Below are positions 7,910 to 15,454 of a stretch of DNA of 21,462 bases, piece by piece. Both the position numbers and the translations under genes were made by a program. This stretch comes from a virus. Every line of letters begins with the position of its first letter. The stretch's first letter is position 1. The notes under the pieces are model-generated. The model worked only from the letters and a program-made list of their open reading frames with translations. It had not been told where the DNA came from and searched no databases. The stretch spans positions 1 to 21,462 of IMG/VR virus record IMGVR_UViG_3300048927_000764. The stretch is one strand, 5' to 3'.

Positions 7910-8338
7910 CGCTGGCCCCGCTTCTCAGGATTGCTTTATGCCGCCACTCCAGCACCTCAGTCAGCGGCATAACGTCAGTGACGGAAGGCGGCCAGTGAAA
8001 AATGGTGGCAATATCTGCCACCAGGTCATCAACCGTCAGGCTGTCGGCAAATCGGCAAGCACCGACTTCTTCAACAAAAAAGTGACCACCTCCACGGACA
8101 TTGCGGTGAGGTCTGCCGGGTCCAGCTCCGCCATTTCCTGCGGGGTCAGCGTCGGGCTGGAGATACGCGGAATGATGGTCATCATCGCGCTGACGTCCAT
8201 ATCCATAATGGCCTGCAGGCGGGTGCCACGCAGCGCGCCGGACTGGGGTTTACGCAGTACCACCTCTTTGATTTCGCTTTTGCCGCGCAGGATTGGGGTA
8301 TCCAGTACCACGGTTTTTTCGTTTGTTTTGTCGCTCAT
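7902..8338 (-). CDS. E': Tail assembly chaperone gpE+E' (-1 frameshift product)
   Basis: This is the extended frameshift product of E, the counterpart of lambda gpG-T, which holds the tape measure during tail assembly. It reads E from 8338 to the slippery T6G at 8081-8075, slips back one base, and continues to a TGA at 7904-7902, for about 145 residues (88 before and at the slip, 57 after). P2 E+E' is about 142. The extension reads VEEVGACRFADSLTVDDLVA and ends with a segment (FHWPPS, then WRHKAILRSG) that resembles the P2 E' tail. E' has no start codon of its own. Its stop overlaps the T start by 8 bases. Confidence 0.9.
8036..8338 (-). CDS. E: Tail assembly protein gpE
   Basis: This is the unshifted product, 100 residues, matching P2 gpE (91 aa). 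It is the abundant short form of the tail tape chaperone and is not part of the finished virion. Sequence such as KSEIKEVVLRKPQSGALRGTRL is typical of the family. AGGA lies 7 bases before the ATG. After the slippery site the zero frame runs only 13 more codons (LKKSVLADLPTA and stop). Confidence 0.92.
   Translation of the reverse strand: MSDKTNEKTVVLDTPILRGKSEIKEVVLRKPQSGALRGTRLQAIMDMDVSAMMTIIPRISSPTLTPQEMAELDPADLTAMSVEVVTFLLKKSVLADLPTA
8075..8081 (-). other. Programmed -1 frameshift site T6G in gene E
   Basis: On the minus strand the heptamer T-TTT-TTG is in the right phase: in the E frame it reads ACT TTT TTG. P2 is known to use the same T6G slip. After a -1 slip the frame stays open for 57 codons to a stop that overlaps T. 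Confidence 0.9.
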
Positions 8339-8390
8339 GTTCTTGTCCTGAAAAAGTGAGTTCTGGCGCGGTAGCCCGCGCCGTTATGGG

Positions 8391-8909
8391 TTACTGGAGG
8401 CCGATTGCGCGGCGGTGCGCTTCCATCAGGTCCACGCCGTCAACAATTTCAACCATGTTGATCGTGTCGACCTCATACAGCACTTCGCCGTTAATGGTCA
8501 GTTTGGCGTAGCTGTTGGTGCTGCTGACTTTGGTGGCGTTGCTCTCCCCGGTTTTCAGCTCGCCGGAGTCAATCTCTTTATGACGCCCGCGCACAACCAG
8601 CTCCACGGCCTGCACTTCTCCGGTGTCATCACGCTGGATGGATGCGGTAAAGCGCAGCTGCACGCCGTCGGCGGTGGTCTTCGCCAGCTGTTTAAACAGC
8701 AGCGACTCCATCCCACCAATGGAAAATTCCGTGTCCAGCGCACCGTCATCCAGCCCCATGTCCACATCCACCGCGCCAGCCATGCCGCCGCCGCGATACT
8801 TCTCAAACTTGCGGGTGAATTTCGGCAGGGTCAGGGACTCAACGATCCCCTGCCAGTTGTTCCCGTCGTTGAACAGGTTCAGGTGTTTTAACTTGCGTGG
8901 TAAAGCCAT
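8391..8909 (-). CDS. FII: Major tail tube protein gpFII
   Basis: This 172-residue protein has the same length as P2 gpFII, the subunit of the inner tail tube. The MALPRKLKHLNLFNDGNNWQG start and the GGGMAGAVDVDMGLDDGAL segment are characteristic. AGGGGG precedes the start. It lies 9 bases after the FI stop, and the gap to E is 52 bases. Tube and sheath genes are expected to be the most translated in this operon. Confidence 0.95.
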   Translation of the reverse strand: MALPRKLKHLNLFNDGNNWQGIVESLTLPKFTRKFEKYRGGGMAGAVDVDMGLDDGALDTEFSIGGMESLLFKQLAKTTADGVQLRFTASIQRDDTGEVQAVELVVRGRHKEIDSGELKTGESNATKVSSTNSYAKLTINGEVLYEVDTINMVEIVDGVDLMEAHRRAIGLQ

Positions 8910-8918
8910 GTTGCCCCC

Positions 8919-10091
8919 TTATGCGCTGACCTGGCTGGCGAAATTCATCAGGTACTGGTCCGTGATGCGCTGGCGTAACAGCAGATTTTCCAGTGGTGGC
9001 ACTGGCGTGTAGTCGTAGTCGATCAGCAGCTTCCCGGCCTTGAGCGTGTCCTTGTCGTTCACGGACTCATCCAGCCAGCAGTCACCGCCAATCAGATAAC
9101 CCTGACTCACCAGGCTGCGCATTTTGGCGCGGATACCTTCGATAATGTCGCGGGCCAGGGACGGGTTGAGCGGTTTGTCCACCGCCCACATGTGGGCTTC
9201 TGCCATGGTGTCAGCCAGCACCTGTGCCGTGCGGGTGTAGCTCTCAAAGGCAAACAGCGGATCATCGCTCAGGCAGCGGGAACCCCAGAAGCGGAAGCCG
9301 TCTTTGCGGATAAGCGTGGTGATATCGTTCTGGTTCAGCAGGCCAGCATCGGTTGCCGGGTCCTGCAGGTCCCAGAACACATCAGCCGACAGCCCGGTGA
9401 CGCCGTTCACGCCGACGTTGGACAGGGTTTTGTGCCACCCGGTCTGTTCGTCGATTTTGGCACGCAGACCCAGGGCGCGGGCCGTGGCAAACGCCGTGGC
9501 ATCGGCCTGCAGCACGGTGTCAAAGTTGATGAAGTCAGGCCAGATCAACATCCCTTCACGCTGGCTAAAGTTCTCACGGTAAGTGATCGCTTCTTCCATC
9601 GTTTTGCAGCCATAGGCCGACAGGTAAGCGAACCCGCGCAGACTCTGCGCCACGCCCAGCAATTCGGTGGCAACGGCCTGCGTGTCATGGCCCGGCACGC
9701 CGAGAATGCGCGGCTTAACGCCCAGCTGAGACTGCGCCGACAGCAGCGCCTTGATGCCCGTTTTTTTGCCGTCAACCGTCACACCGCCGATGATGTTGGT
9801 GGTGGTTTCGGCTTCGGTTTCGCCCTGCGCCACGCGGATAACCACGGTGACAGGTTTGGCCTGGTCGGCAATCGCATCCAGTGAACGGGCCAGGGTGCCA
9901 GACTCGCCTGCTTTGCCGCTGGCAGTCAGTACGTCGGTCAGTAAGACAGGTTTATTGAGGGGAAACACTGACGGATCGGCGTCGTCCCCGGTGCAGACCA
10001 TTCCCACAATGGCGGTGCTCACCGTGGTAATGGTGCGGGTGCCTTCGTTGATTTCTTCAACGCGCACCCCGTGGTGGTAATCCTGAGCCAT
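8919..10091 (-). CDS. FI: Tail sheath protein gpFI
   Basis: This 390-residue protein matches P2 gpFI (396 aa), the contractile sheath subunit. It has the conserved N-terminus with [16 protein letters not shown] (the arm that links neighbouring subunits), a variable outward domain in the middle, and the C-terminal sheath region with [14 protein letters not shown] and [14 protein letters not shown]. An AGGAG lies 9 bases before the ATG. It is the first gene of the operon FI-FII-E-T-U-D-ogr and follows a late promoter with an Ogr site centred near 10170. Confidence 0.96.
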   Translation of the reverse strand: MAQDYHHGVRVEEINEGTRTITTVSTAIVGMVCTGDDADPSVFPLNKPVLLTDVLTASGKAGESGTLARSLDAIADQAKPVTVVIRVAQGETEAETTTNIIGGVTVDGKKTGIKALLSAQSQLGVKPRILGVPGHDTQAVATELLGVAQSLRGFAYLSAYGCKTMEEAITYRENFSQREGMLIWPDFINFDTVLQADATAFATARALGLRAKIDEQTGWHKTLSNVGVNGVTGLSADVFWDLQDPATDAGLLNQNDITTLIRKDGFRFWGSRCLSDDPLFAFESYTRTAQVLADTMAEAHMWAVDKPLNPSLARDIIEGIRAKMRSLVSQGYLIGGDCWLDESVNDKDTLKAGKLLIDYDYTPVPPLENLLLRQRITDQYLMNFASQVSA

Positions 10092-10160
10092 ATAACGAAT
10101 CTCCTGTAGAAGAGTTTCGCCATGATTCCTTTGTATGGAATGAAAATCATCGAGGCCATA

Positions 10161-10180
10161 TTGTCTGAGTTATGATACAA
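10161..10180. promoter_or_regulatory. Ogr/Delta-binding dyad for the FI late promoter
   Basis: TTGT-N12-ACAA, with TGT at 10162-10164 and ACA at 10177-10179, matches the Ogr/Delta recognition pattern TGT-N12-ACA. Its centre is about 79 bases upstream of the FI start. On the minus strand a weak -10 (AATCAT, 10127-10122) sits 46 bases from the dyad centre, giving a start near 10115, at the known spacing of about -55. The same DNA contains the likely -10 of the gene at 10221. Confidence 0.75.
10171..10176 (+). promoter_or_regulatory. Candidate -10 of the accessory gene at 10221
   Basis: TATGAT (10171-10176), five of six matches to the sigma-70 -10, points toward the accessory gene and lies inside the spacer of the Ogr dyad. 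No good -35 is seen at the standard distance. An alternative is TTGTCT (10161-10166) with a poor -10 at 10183. Either choice overlaps the dyad. Confidence 0.4.
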
Positions 10181-10220
10181 AGTAATCGTTGAAGAATTAG
10201 CGAGCAGATGAGAGTTAGAA

Positions 10221-10727
10221 ATGGTTTTTAGTGAGATTACCGTTTTGTCATGTCAAATAGTTGCGTCTTTGCTGATGGGGTGTGATTATTTCATGCCTTC
10301 CGCATGGAGAGCCAAGATCAATCATTCTCTTTCTGAATACTTTTCCCGGTTGAGGAATAATGTTGACAGGGATATATCCCAAAAATTCAAAGAAACACTT
10401 GCACAATTACAAATAGTATTTTTCTGTTTATGCCTGATAGGCATTGCAGTCGCCATATATCATTTTAGAGTTTTTTTATTTGAGAGCTTACCCCCCACAT
10501 TGTATTTATGCGTCACAATAACTTCACTTTTATGCGCAGTCATAGCACTGCATTACATCATCGGTCACACAGTAAAATTGCTCGTCGCATTAGGTCTCGG
10601 GGGGTTATTCTTCAGAAGTATTTCTGTATTCTTACTAAAAACAGAAAAAGGTCCACTTGCTGGAACAGGATTTTTAATGTTACTTATCTCATTCATTATG
10701 CGTTACGCAAATATCACTCATAACTGA
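10221..10727 (+). CDS. Accessory polytopic membrane protein at the P2 Z/fun locus
   Basis: I do not recognise the family of this 168-residue protein. Hydrophobic segments at about residues 5-25, 64-83, 92-116, 118-137 and 148-161 predict four or five membrane helices. Residues 26-62 form a charged, probably helical stretch (for example NNVDRDISQKFKETLAQ). No catalytic motif or lipobox is seen. The gene is AT-rich, points against the flanking late operons, and lies between G and FI, where P2 carries Z/fun (which blocks T5) and where related phages carry other defence genes. A superinfection-exclusion or other lysogenic-conversion role is inferred from location and topology only. A GAGAG-like sequence precedes the ATG. 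Confidence 0.75.
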   Translation: MVFSEITVLSCQIVASLLMGCDYFMPSAWRAKINHSLSEYFSRLRNNVDRDISQKFKETLAQLQIVFFCLCLIGIAVAIYHFRVFLFESLPPTLYLCVTITSLLCAVIALHYIIGHTVKLLVALGLGGLFFRSISVFLLKTEKGPLAGTGFLMLLISFIMRYANITHN

Positions 10728-10890
10728 ATATTTCGAACCAGAAAAGAAATTTACCACACAAAGGATATACTCTTTATCATGCGTCAAAAAAGAAATATCA
10801 AATTGGCGAATCAGTAATTCACACTTCAAGCAATTAAAACCGTAGTGCACGCTTCTAGCCTTATGAGGGGATTTGCATAATGGACGGATG

Positions 10891-10916
10891 GAAAAACCCC
10901 CGCACGAGGCGGGGGA
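10891..10916 (-). terminator. Intrinsic terminator after G
   Basis: On the minus strand a 7-bp stem (CCCCCGC/GCGGGGG, 10897-10915, 5-nt loop) is followed by five T residues (10896-10892), 5 bases past the G stop. It ends the V-to-G operon. The 163 bases between the accessory gene and this hairpin are AT-rich, and I see no gene in them. Confidence 0.85.
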
Positions 10917-10920
10917 GGAA

Positions 10921-11517
10921 TTAAGCGGCTGGTGCTTCAGGCCAGATAATGGCGGGAGCGGTGCTGGTATCCACTCGAGTCAGCAGCACGCGGTATTTGC
11001 GCCACTCATTAAAACGGGCCTTTTCCTCATCGGTTGCCATATCAAGATCAACCGCATCCTGCAGGGGTTCGATTTGCTCACTGGCACTTTTCATCAGTGC
11101 TGCTTTGGTGGCGTTTGCCGCTGCAACTTCTGCCGCCTGTTGTGCGGCTTCGTCCGTTACCCAGCGCTCACCGTTCCATTTATCGTAAGGCGTAGCGGGT
11201 TCATAAAGCGTGGTATTTACAGGGTAATCACCCGGCACAGTAATTAGCAAAGGTTCTCCCGTTTTGGTATTCCAGACGGTTTCACCACGATGATCAGCCT
11301 GATATTCCCACCCGGTCAGCTTACTGTTGCGGCAGACTACATAACCCGCTTTTGCTGCCAGAGGTTTGTCGGTGCAGGCATTCGCTGGAATGCTGACACC
11401 TACCGGAAGATATTCTGTAGACTGAGATAAATACTCCCGCGTCTGGGTGTCATAGTTAAAAACAACAATATCACCTGCCACTACGGCATAACCATATTCA
11501 AGAACTGCTGTCTGCAT
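10921..11517 (-). CDS. G: Tail fibre assembly chaperone gpG (Tfa family)
   Basis: This 198-residue protein belongs to the Tfa/gpG chaperones that fold and help trimerise the tail fibre; P2 gpG is 175 residues. The N-terminal part (VVFNYDTQTREYLSQSTEYLPVGVSIPANA) and the C-terminal signature (EKARFNEWRKYRVLLTRVDTSTAPAIIWPEAP) are typical. Between them is an Ala/Glu-rich helix (about residues 120-160). Its start overlaps the H stop by one base (TAATG). Such proteins usually match their own fibre tip, so G and H are likely to travel as a pair. Confidence 0.92.
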   Translation of the reverse strand: MQTAVLEYGYAVVAGDIVVFNYDTQTREYLSQSTEYLPVGVSIPANACTDKPLAAKAGYVVCRNSKLTGWEYQADHRGETVWNTKTGEPLLITVPGDYPVNTTLYEPATPYDKWNGERWVTDEAAQQAAEVAAANATKAALMKSASEQIEPLQDAVDLDMATDEEKARFNEWRKYRVLLTRVDTSTAPAIIWPEAPAA

Positions 11518-12932
11518 TACGCTGCCCTCACGATAAAGTTAAATGCAAGGTTACGCGGGCGCGTTTCCGTAGCTGTTTTAGGTACATTCATTCCCGGATT
11601 ATTCCAGCCCGTACTTGCCCTATAAGTACGGATGAAGGAATACGGCGCATCCGTTGTATTCACCAGTCCATTATTGTTACCCACTGGCTTACCATCACCA
11701 CGCACGTAGATTTTGGATTGCGTGTAATCAGTCCATTGACCATCGCTCCCCTGACTACCGATATAAGCCATACGGTCAGAGAATGCCGCGTAAACATCTT
11801 TTTCTGTGCTGCCGAATTCTACCCCTGCATAACCCTGATTGGTTGGGATAGAGAGGGCGTGATCTTCGAATGCAAAACTCTGAGCGCTTAATAAGGCACG
11901 CCCGGCATCCACACCTCGCCCATCATCCCAGCCCCGCAAAAACTCGCCACGTAAATCAGGTAGGGTGCCGGAGGGATAAGCTGCTGCCAGTTTGGGGTAT
12001 TTCACCTTATCAAATGCCGCACCATTACATTTCAGCCATCCCTCCGGCGCCGTAGCAAGGGGCCAGGGGATCGGCGCACCAACAGGCAGAGCAGATCCGG
12101 CCCCCAACCCCAGGTTATTCAGAAATGCGGCAACATCCGCAATGTCAGCCCCGTTGGCGGATTTATCCATTTTGCCCGCCAGCGCATTGGTCATGGTGGT
12201 GGCGAAGTTCGGATCATTACCCAGCGCTGCAGCCAGCTCGTTCAGCGTGTCCAGTGCGCCAGGGGAGGAATTGACCAGCGCCGCAATAGCGGCCTGCACA
12301 AATGCCGTGGTGGCAAGCTGGGTGGTGTTATTGCCTGACGCCGCAGTGGGTGCTTTTGGTGTTCCGGTAAAGGTCGGGCTAGTCTTTGGCGCATACTGCG
12401 TATGGGGATCAACCGCGGCGATATGTTTCGCCATCTGGTCATCCACGTACACCTTCAGCTCCAGCACCTTGTCATCCACATACTTGCGGGTTGCCAGCAC
12501 CACCGCCGGGTCAATTTTCAGGGTGATGTTATCGGTGCTACTGGTAATCAGCACCATGCGCACGGTCTGTGTGCGCCCGCTGCCCTCCGCCAGCTGCGGC
12601 TTGTAACTTTCCGGGCAGTTGCCGACGGCAATCAACGCGCCTGTCTCATCAAACAGCCCGACCTCACGAATCCACCAACCGCCCTCCGTTTCAGGAATTA
12701 CCTGCTCAGCAATAATCTGGCTACTGTTCTGCGGGTCGATGTACAGCATGTTTAGATCGGCGCGGCGCTTTTCTGCAATCAGGCCAGTCTGCTGCGCGCT
12801 GGGTGTCGGCAGCACACCGCCCCCGTCGCCCACTGCCATTTTGGTAATTTTCAGCGGGACACCGAGCGCGGCGGCACTTGCCAGTTTTGCCGCGCCAATG
12901 TCCGTCAGCAGGGTGTAAAATTTTGCGCTCAT
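11517..12932 (-). CDS. H: Tail fibre protein gpH
   Basis: This 471-residue protein is the receptor-binding side fibre. The N-terminal part (about residues 1-160, MSAKFYTLLTDIGAAKLASA onward) is the conserved baseplate-attachment region of P2-like fibres. A repeat-like shaft follows (SPTFTGTPKAPTAASGNNTT, about 180-210), then a phage tail-collar domain (GSALPVGAPIPWP, EGWLKCNGAAFDK, LPDLRGEFLRGWDDGRGVD), ending in RPRNLAFNFIVRAA. P2 gpH is 669 residues, so the shaft or tip here is shorter. The start at 12932 forms an ATGA with the I stop; the frame is open upstream, but that part is the I gene in another frame. Confidence 0.93.
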   Translation of the reverse strand: MSAKFYTLLTDIGAAKLASAAALGVPLKITKMAVGDGGGVLPTPSAQQTGLIAEKRRADLNMLYIDPQNSSQIIAEQVIPETEGGWWIREVGLFDETGALIAVGNCPESYKPQLAEGSGRTQTVRMVLITSSTDNITLKIDPAVVLATRKYVDDKVLELKVYVDDQMAKHIAAVDPHTQYAPKTSPTFTGTPKAPTAASGNNTTQLATTAFVQAAIAALVNSSPGALDTLNELAAALGNDPNFATTMTNALAGKMDKSANGADIADVAAFLNNLGLGAGSALPVGAPIPWPLATAPEGWLKCNGAAFDKVKYPKLAAAYPSGTLPDLRGEFLRGWDDGRGVDAGRALLSAQSFAFEDHALSIPTNQGYAGVEFGSTEKDVYAAFSDRMAYIGSQGSDGQWTDYTQSKIYVRGDGKPVGNNNGLVNTTDAPYSFIRTYRASTGWNNPGMNVPKTATETRPRNLAFNFIVRAA

Positions 12933-13534
12933 GGGTTCACTCTCACTGTGTCGATAACATGGACCGCCCCGCCCGCAAAGGCCGGGCCGCCGGAGGTAAT
13001 GGTTTCGTTGATATACGGGTAGACGGTGATTTCCTCCCCGATGTAGGTGCCAGCCCCTACCCAAAACGGGCCGCTGGTCTGCAGGTTGATGGACATGCCG
13101 ATCAGATGGCGGCTGCAGGGTTTGGCGTCACCGATCAGGCGCTCCAGCTCCAGATAGGTTTCCTCCGTGATGCCCTGGTCCTGCACGCCAATGTCCAGCC
13201 GGAACGTGCCGGGGGCCTCGTTGGTCTGCCACCACTCCAGAATGCGGATCAGGAAACCGAACGGCTCCACCACCCGCCGCACAGCGCTGGTTGTGCCCTT
13301 GTGCTGATGAATGTAAAAGGCATCCTGCACCACCCGGCGTTTCACATTTTCCGACCAGCTTTCGTCCCAGCGGTCTACGGAAAATGCCCAGGCCAGATAC
13401 GGCAAAAAGGCAACCGGACACGTTGCCGGGTTCCACAGGTCACGCAAAGGAACCTGCAGATCGGAAATGCCGCTGCAGCTCTCCGCCACTCGACGCTCAA
13501 GTGCTGACGAACCCGGCGGCAACAGGCTATTCAT
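12929..13534 (-). CDS. I: Baseplate wedge protein gpI
   Basis: This 201-residue protein matches P2 gpI (176 aa), a baseplate wedge component that joins with gpJ and is related to T4 gp6/gp53-type parts of contractile tails. The segments LPPGSSALERRVAESC, WNPATCPVAFLPYLAWAFSVDRWD and HKGTTSAVRRVVEPFG are hallmarks. It overlaps J by 8 bases and H by 4 (ATGA), so the three are coupled. No anomalies are seen. Confidence 0.94.
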   Translation of the reverse strand: MNSLLPPGSSALERRVAESCSGISDLQVPLRDLWNPATCPVAFLPYLAWAFSVDRWDESWSENVKRRVVQDAFYIHQHKGTTSAVRRVVEPFGFLIRILEWWQTNEAPGTFRLDIGVQDQGITEETYLELERLIGDAKPCSRHLIGMSINLQTSGPFWVGAGTYIGEEITVYPYINETITSGGPAFAGGAVHVIDTVRVNP

Positions 13535-14435
13535 CCGTACCCCCGACGCTCACGCTCCAGTCAGTGCAGGAGGCGGCCTGGGTTTTATCCAGCACCACGT
13601 CCGCCAGCGGAGAAAGCAGTTCCACCCGCTGCACGCCCTCAACATGCAGGGCCGCATAGATGGCGCTCAGGCGAATATCCCGCCCCAGCCGGGTCTGGCT
13701 GGCGATGTACTTCTGCAGGCTTGCCCTTGCCGCTTCCAGAATGGGTTCAGACTCCGGTCCTGGATAGAGATAGAGCAAGGCGCGTACGCTGTAATTCACA
13801 ATGGAAGCCCCGCGCACCGTCAGGCGGTCAGCCACCGGGCGCACGCTCTCGCTGTTCAGCGCTTTTTCCACCACCGCCAGCAGTTCAGCATCTGCCGTGC
13901 CGTCACCCTCCCGGCTCAGTACGGTCAGCACCACCTCTGCCGGGGCGGGGCTGGTTGCGCTGGCATCTGCCACGCGCCCGTCTGCACTTTTGGCGTGAAA
14001 CTCGTAGGCTGCAGTGGGTCCCGCAACGGACAGCCCCTCAAAGGCTGCCGGAATGCGCAGGCGTAGCGCTTCGTCGGTTTCCATCACCGCCGCCACGGGC
14101 GGCACGGCATCGTTATCGGCAGGCGTGACCGTGAGGCGCTTAACGTTGTAATTAGCGCCGAGCTGCTCCAGGTCGCTGCTGTTGGCATAGGCCACCATCA
14201 CCGCCAGGGCCGCCTCGTTGATTCGCTGGCGCAGCAGAATTTCCCGGTAAGTATTCTCCTGCAGCTGTTTGGTAATCGGTTCAGATTCCAGCGCCAGTGT
14301 ACGGCGTACCGTGTCCTGCTGGTCAGCCGGGTACAGCGCCACAAATGCCGCCTTGCGCTCAGCCAGCAGCGTTTCAAAGTCAGGCACATCCACAATCTGC
14401 GGCGGCGGTAGCTGGGAAAGGTCAATAACTGCCAT
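13527..14435 (-). CDS. J: Baseplate wedge protein gpJ
   Basis: This 302-residue protein is P2 gpJ (302 aa), the larger wedge protein of the baseplate, of the Mu gp47/T4 gp6 group. It opens with MAVIDLSQLPPPQIVDVPDFE, contains LRQRINEAALAVMVAYANSSDLEQLGAN in the front third, and ends with the segment around DIRLSAIYAALHVEGVQRVEL. It overlaps W by 14 bases and I by 8. The reading frame is intact and the length is as expected. Confidence 0.95.
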   Translation of the reverse strand: MAVIDLSQLPPPQIVDVPDFETLLAERKAAFVALYPADQQDTVRRTLALESEPITKQLQENTYREILLRQRINEAALAVMVAYANSSDLEQLGANYNVKRLTVTPADNDAVPPVAAVMETDEALRLRIPAAFEGLSVAGPTAAYEFHAKSADGRVADASATSPAPAEVVLTVLSREGDGTADAELLAVVEKALNSESVRPVADRLTVRGASIVNYSVRALLYLYPGPESEPILEAARASLQKYIASQTRLGRDIRLSAIYAALHVEGVQRVELLSPLADVVLDKTQAASCTDWSVSVGGTDE

Positions 14436-14781
14436 TCTCTGCTCCTGTTGATACGGAAAGGGAAACGGGCGCGCCGTCAGTACGTCGCCCGGTCAGCTCG
14501 ACCACCATCGACCCGTCAAAACTGCTGTTGATGGTGATGCCGTCCAGCGTCAGCCGTGGCTCCCAGCGCATCAGCGCGACGTACACCGCGCTCATCATCT
14601 GCAGGCGTAGCGCCGGGTTTTGTGGCTGGTCAATCAGGGCAGACAGCAGCGAACCGTATTCCCGGCGAGCAATACGGCTGCCCTGCGGGGTAATCAGAAT
14701 ATCCTTCACGGACTGGCACAGATGTTCGGTGTCGGTGATGGCCTTGCCCGTGGCACTGCTCATGCCGGAATACATCGTCAT
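14422..14781 (-). CDS. W: Baseplate protein gpW (T4 gp25-like)
   Basis: This 119-residue protein matches P2 gpW (115 aa), related to T4 gp25, the wedge lysozyme-fold protein that starts sheath polymerisation. The family core is visible as SVKDILITPQGSRIARREYGSLLSALIDQP, with the EYG-type motif (here REYGS, about residues 40-44). Two Met codons are near the start; the first (14781) overlaps the V stop as ATGA and is preferred. It lies between V and J. Confidence 0.94.
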   Translation of the reverse strand: MTMYSGMSSATGKAITDTEHLCQSVKDILITPQGSRIARREYGSLLSALIDQPQNPALRLQMMSAVYVALMRWEPRLTLDGITINSSFDGSMVVELTGRRTDGAPVSLSVSTGAENGSY

Positions 14782-15356
14782 ACCGGGCCTCCTGAGGTAT
14801 CGCCGCCGGACTTCACTTTGATGTGCGCATGGTCATCCACCACGATCCCGTTAGAACTCATCGGACCGCCGCCCTGGGTGACTGCTCCGTTGATAACTAC
14901 GTCACTGTTAATGCGGGTGGTGTCAGCTTCCACGACAAATTCCCCGGTTTTAAAGGTGACGTTATCCGCTGCCTCGATAACCATCGACTTGATGCCCCGT
15001 ACATACCAGCGCCCGGTTGAAGGCTCATACTCAAACCAGCCGCCGTCCGGGTATTCCGTCACGCTGCCGTCCTCAGAATCGGACGGGGGAGGAAACTGAT
15101 TTGAGTAGACAGCAGGCAGCGCAAACGCGGTTTCCAGATTGCCGCCCAGGCTGAACAGCACTACCTGCTCCCCCACGGACGGTTTCCACCAGGTGCGCGA
15201 ATTGCCCGCACGCAGCGTCAGCCAGTTAATCCAGTTGGTTTCGAGGTCGCCTGTTTTCACCCGGCACAGCCAGTTGTCCCGGTCCACTTCGGTTACAGTA
15301 CCGGTGCGGATCAGGTTGGTGATAAGGCGCATGATTTCGGTGATTTGTGTGTTCAT
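14778..15356 (-). CDS. V: Baseplate spike protein gpV
   Basis: This 192-residue protein is the tail spike that pierces the outer membrane, matching P2 gpV (211 aa). It has the OB-fold N-terminal part with RAGNSRTWWKPSVGEQVVLFSLGG (about residues 52-75), a triple-stranded beta-helix stretch, and the C-terminal HAH in VDDHAHIKV, the HxH motif by which the P2 trimer binds an iron ion at its tip. I choose the ATG at 15356, whose N-terminus (MNTQITEIMRLITNLIRTG) lines up with P2; a GTG 18 bases upstream is also in frame. No Shine-Dalgarno is visible before either. Confidence 0.93.
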   Translation of the reverse strand: MNTQITEIMRLITNLIRTGTVTEVDRDNWLCRVKTGDLETNWINWLTLRAGNSRTWWKPSVGEQVVLFSLGGNLETAFALPAVYSNQFPPPSDSEDGSVTEYPDGGWFEYEPSTGRWYVRGIKSMVIEAADNVTFKTGEFVVEADTTRINSDVVINGAVTQGGGPMSSNGIVVDDHAHIKVKSGGDTSGGPV

Positions 15357-15403
15357 AGTTGCTGAGAATGTCACTTTTCGGTGGGCGGGCCATCCCGATG
15401 ACG

Positions 15404-15423
15404 TTGTGCTATTCGTGGTACAA
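15404..15423. promoter_or_regulatory. Ogr/Delta-binding dyad for the V late promoter
   Basis: TTGT-N12-ACAA, with TGT at 15405-15407 and ACA at 15420-15422, has the same form as the site upstream of FI. A weak minus-strand -10 (CATTCT, 15370-15365) lies 46 bases from the dyad centre. Transcription would then begin within a few bases of the V start codon (15356). The dyad's right arm is part of the extended -10 of the gene at 15455. Confidence 0.75.
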
Positions 15424-15424
15424 T
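15416..15424 (+). promoter_or_regulatory. Extended -10 promoter of the accessory gene at 15455
   Basis: TGGTACAAT (15416-15424) is an extended sigma-70 -10: a TGN motif plus TACAAT, five of six matches. It would start RNA near 15431, leaving a short leader with TGGAG at 15443-15447, 7 bases before the ATG. No strong -35 is evident. It shares ACAA with the Ogr dyad. Confidence 0.55.
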
Positions 15425-15454
15425 TGCGTTGTTCTCAACCACTGGAGCTAATAA

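Noticed and set aside
9192-9884. 230-codon open frame on plus inside FI
   Set aside because: It is antisense to the conserved sheath gene; no promoter or ribosome site is seen.
10728-10890. Possible retron or small RNA in the gap beside the accessory gene
   Set aside because: P2-like phages can carry retrons in this slot, but there is no reverse transcriptase and no long inverted repeat of msr/msd kind; only AT-rich sequence is seen.
12750-12932. Invertible tail-fibre switch (as in Mu and some P2 relatives)
   Set aside because: No invertase gene, no inverted crossover sites and no spare fibre fragment in opposite orientation are present around H and G.
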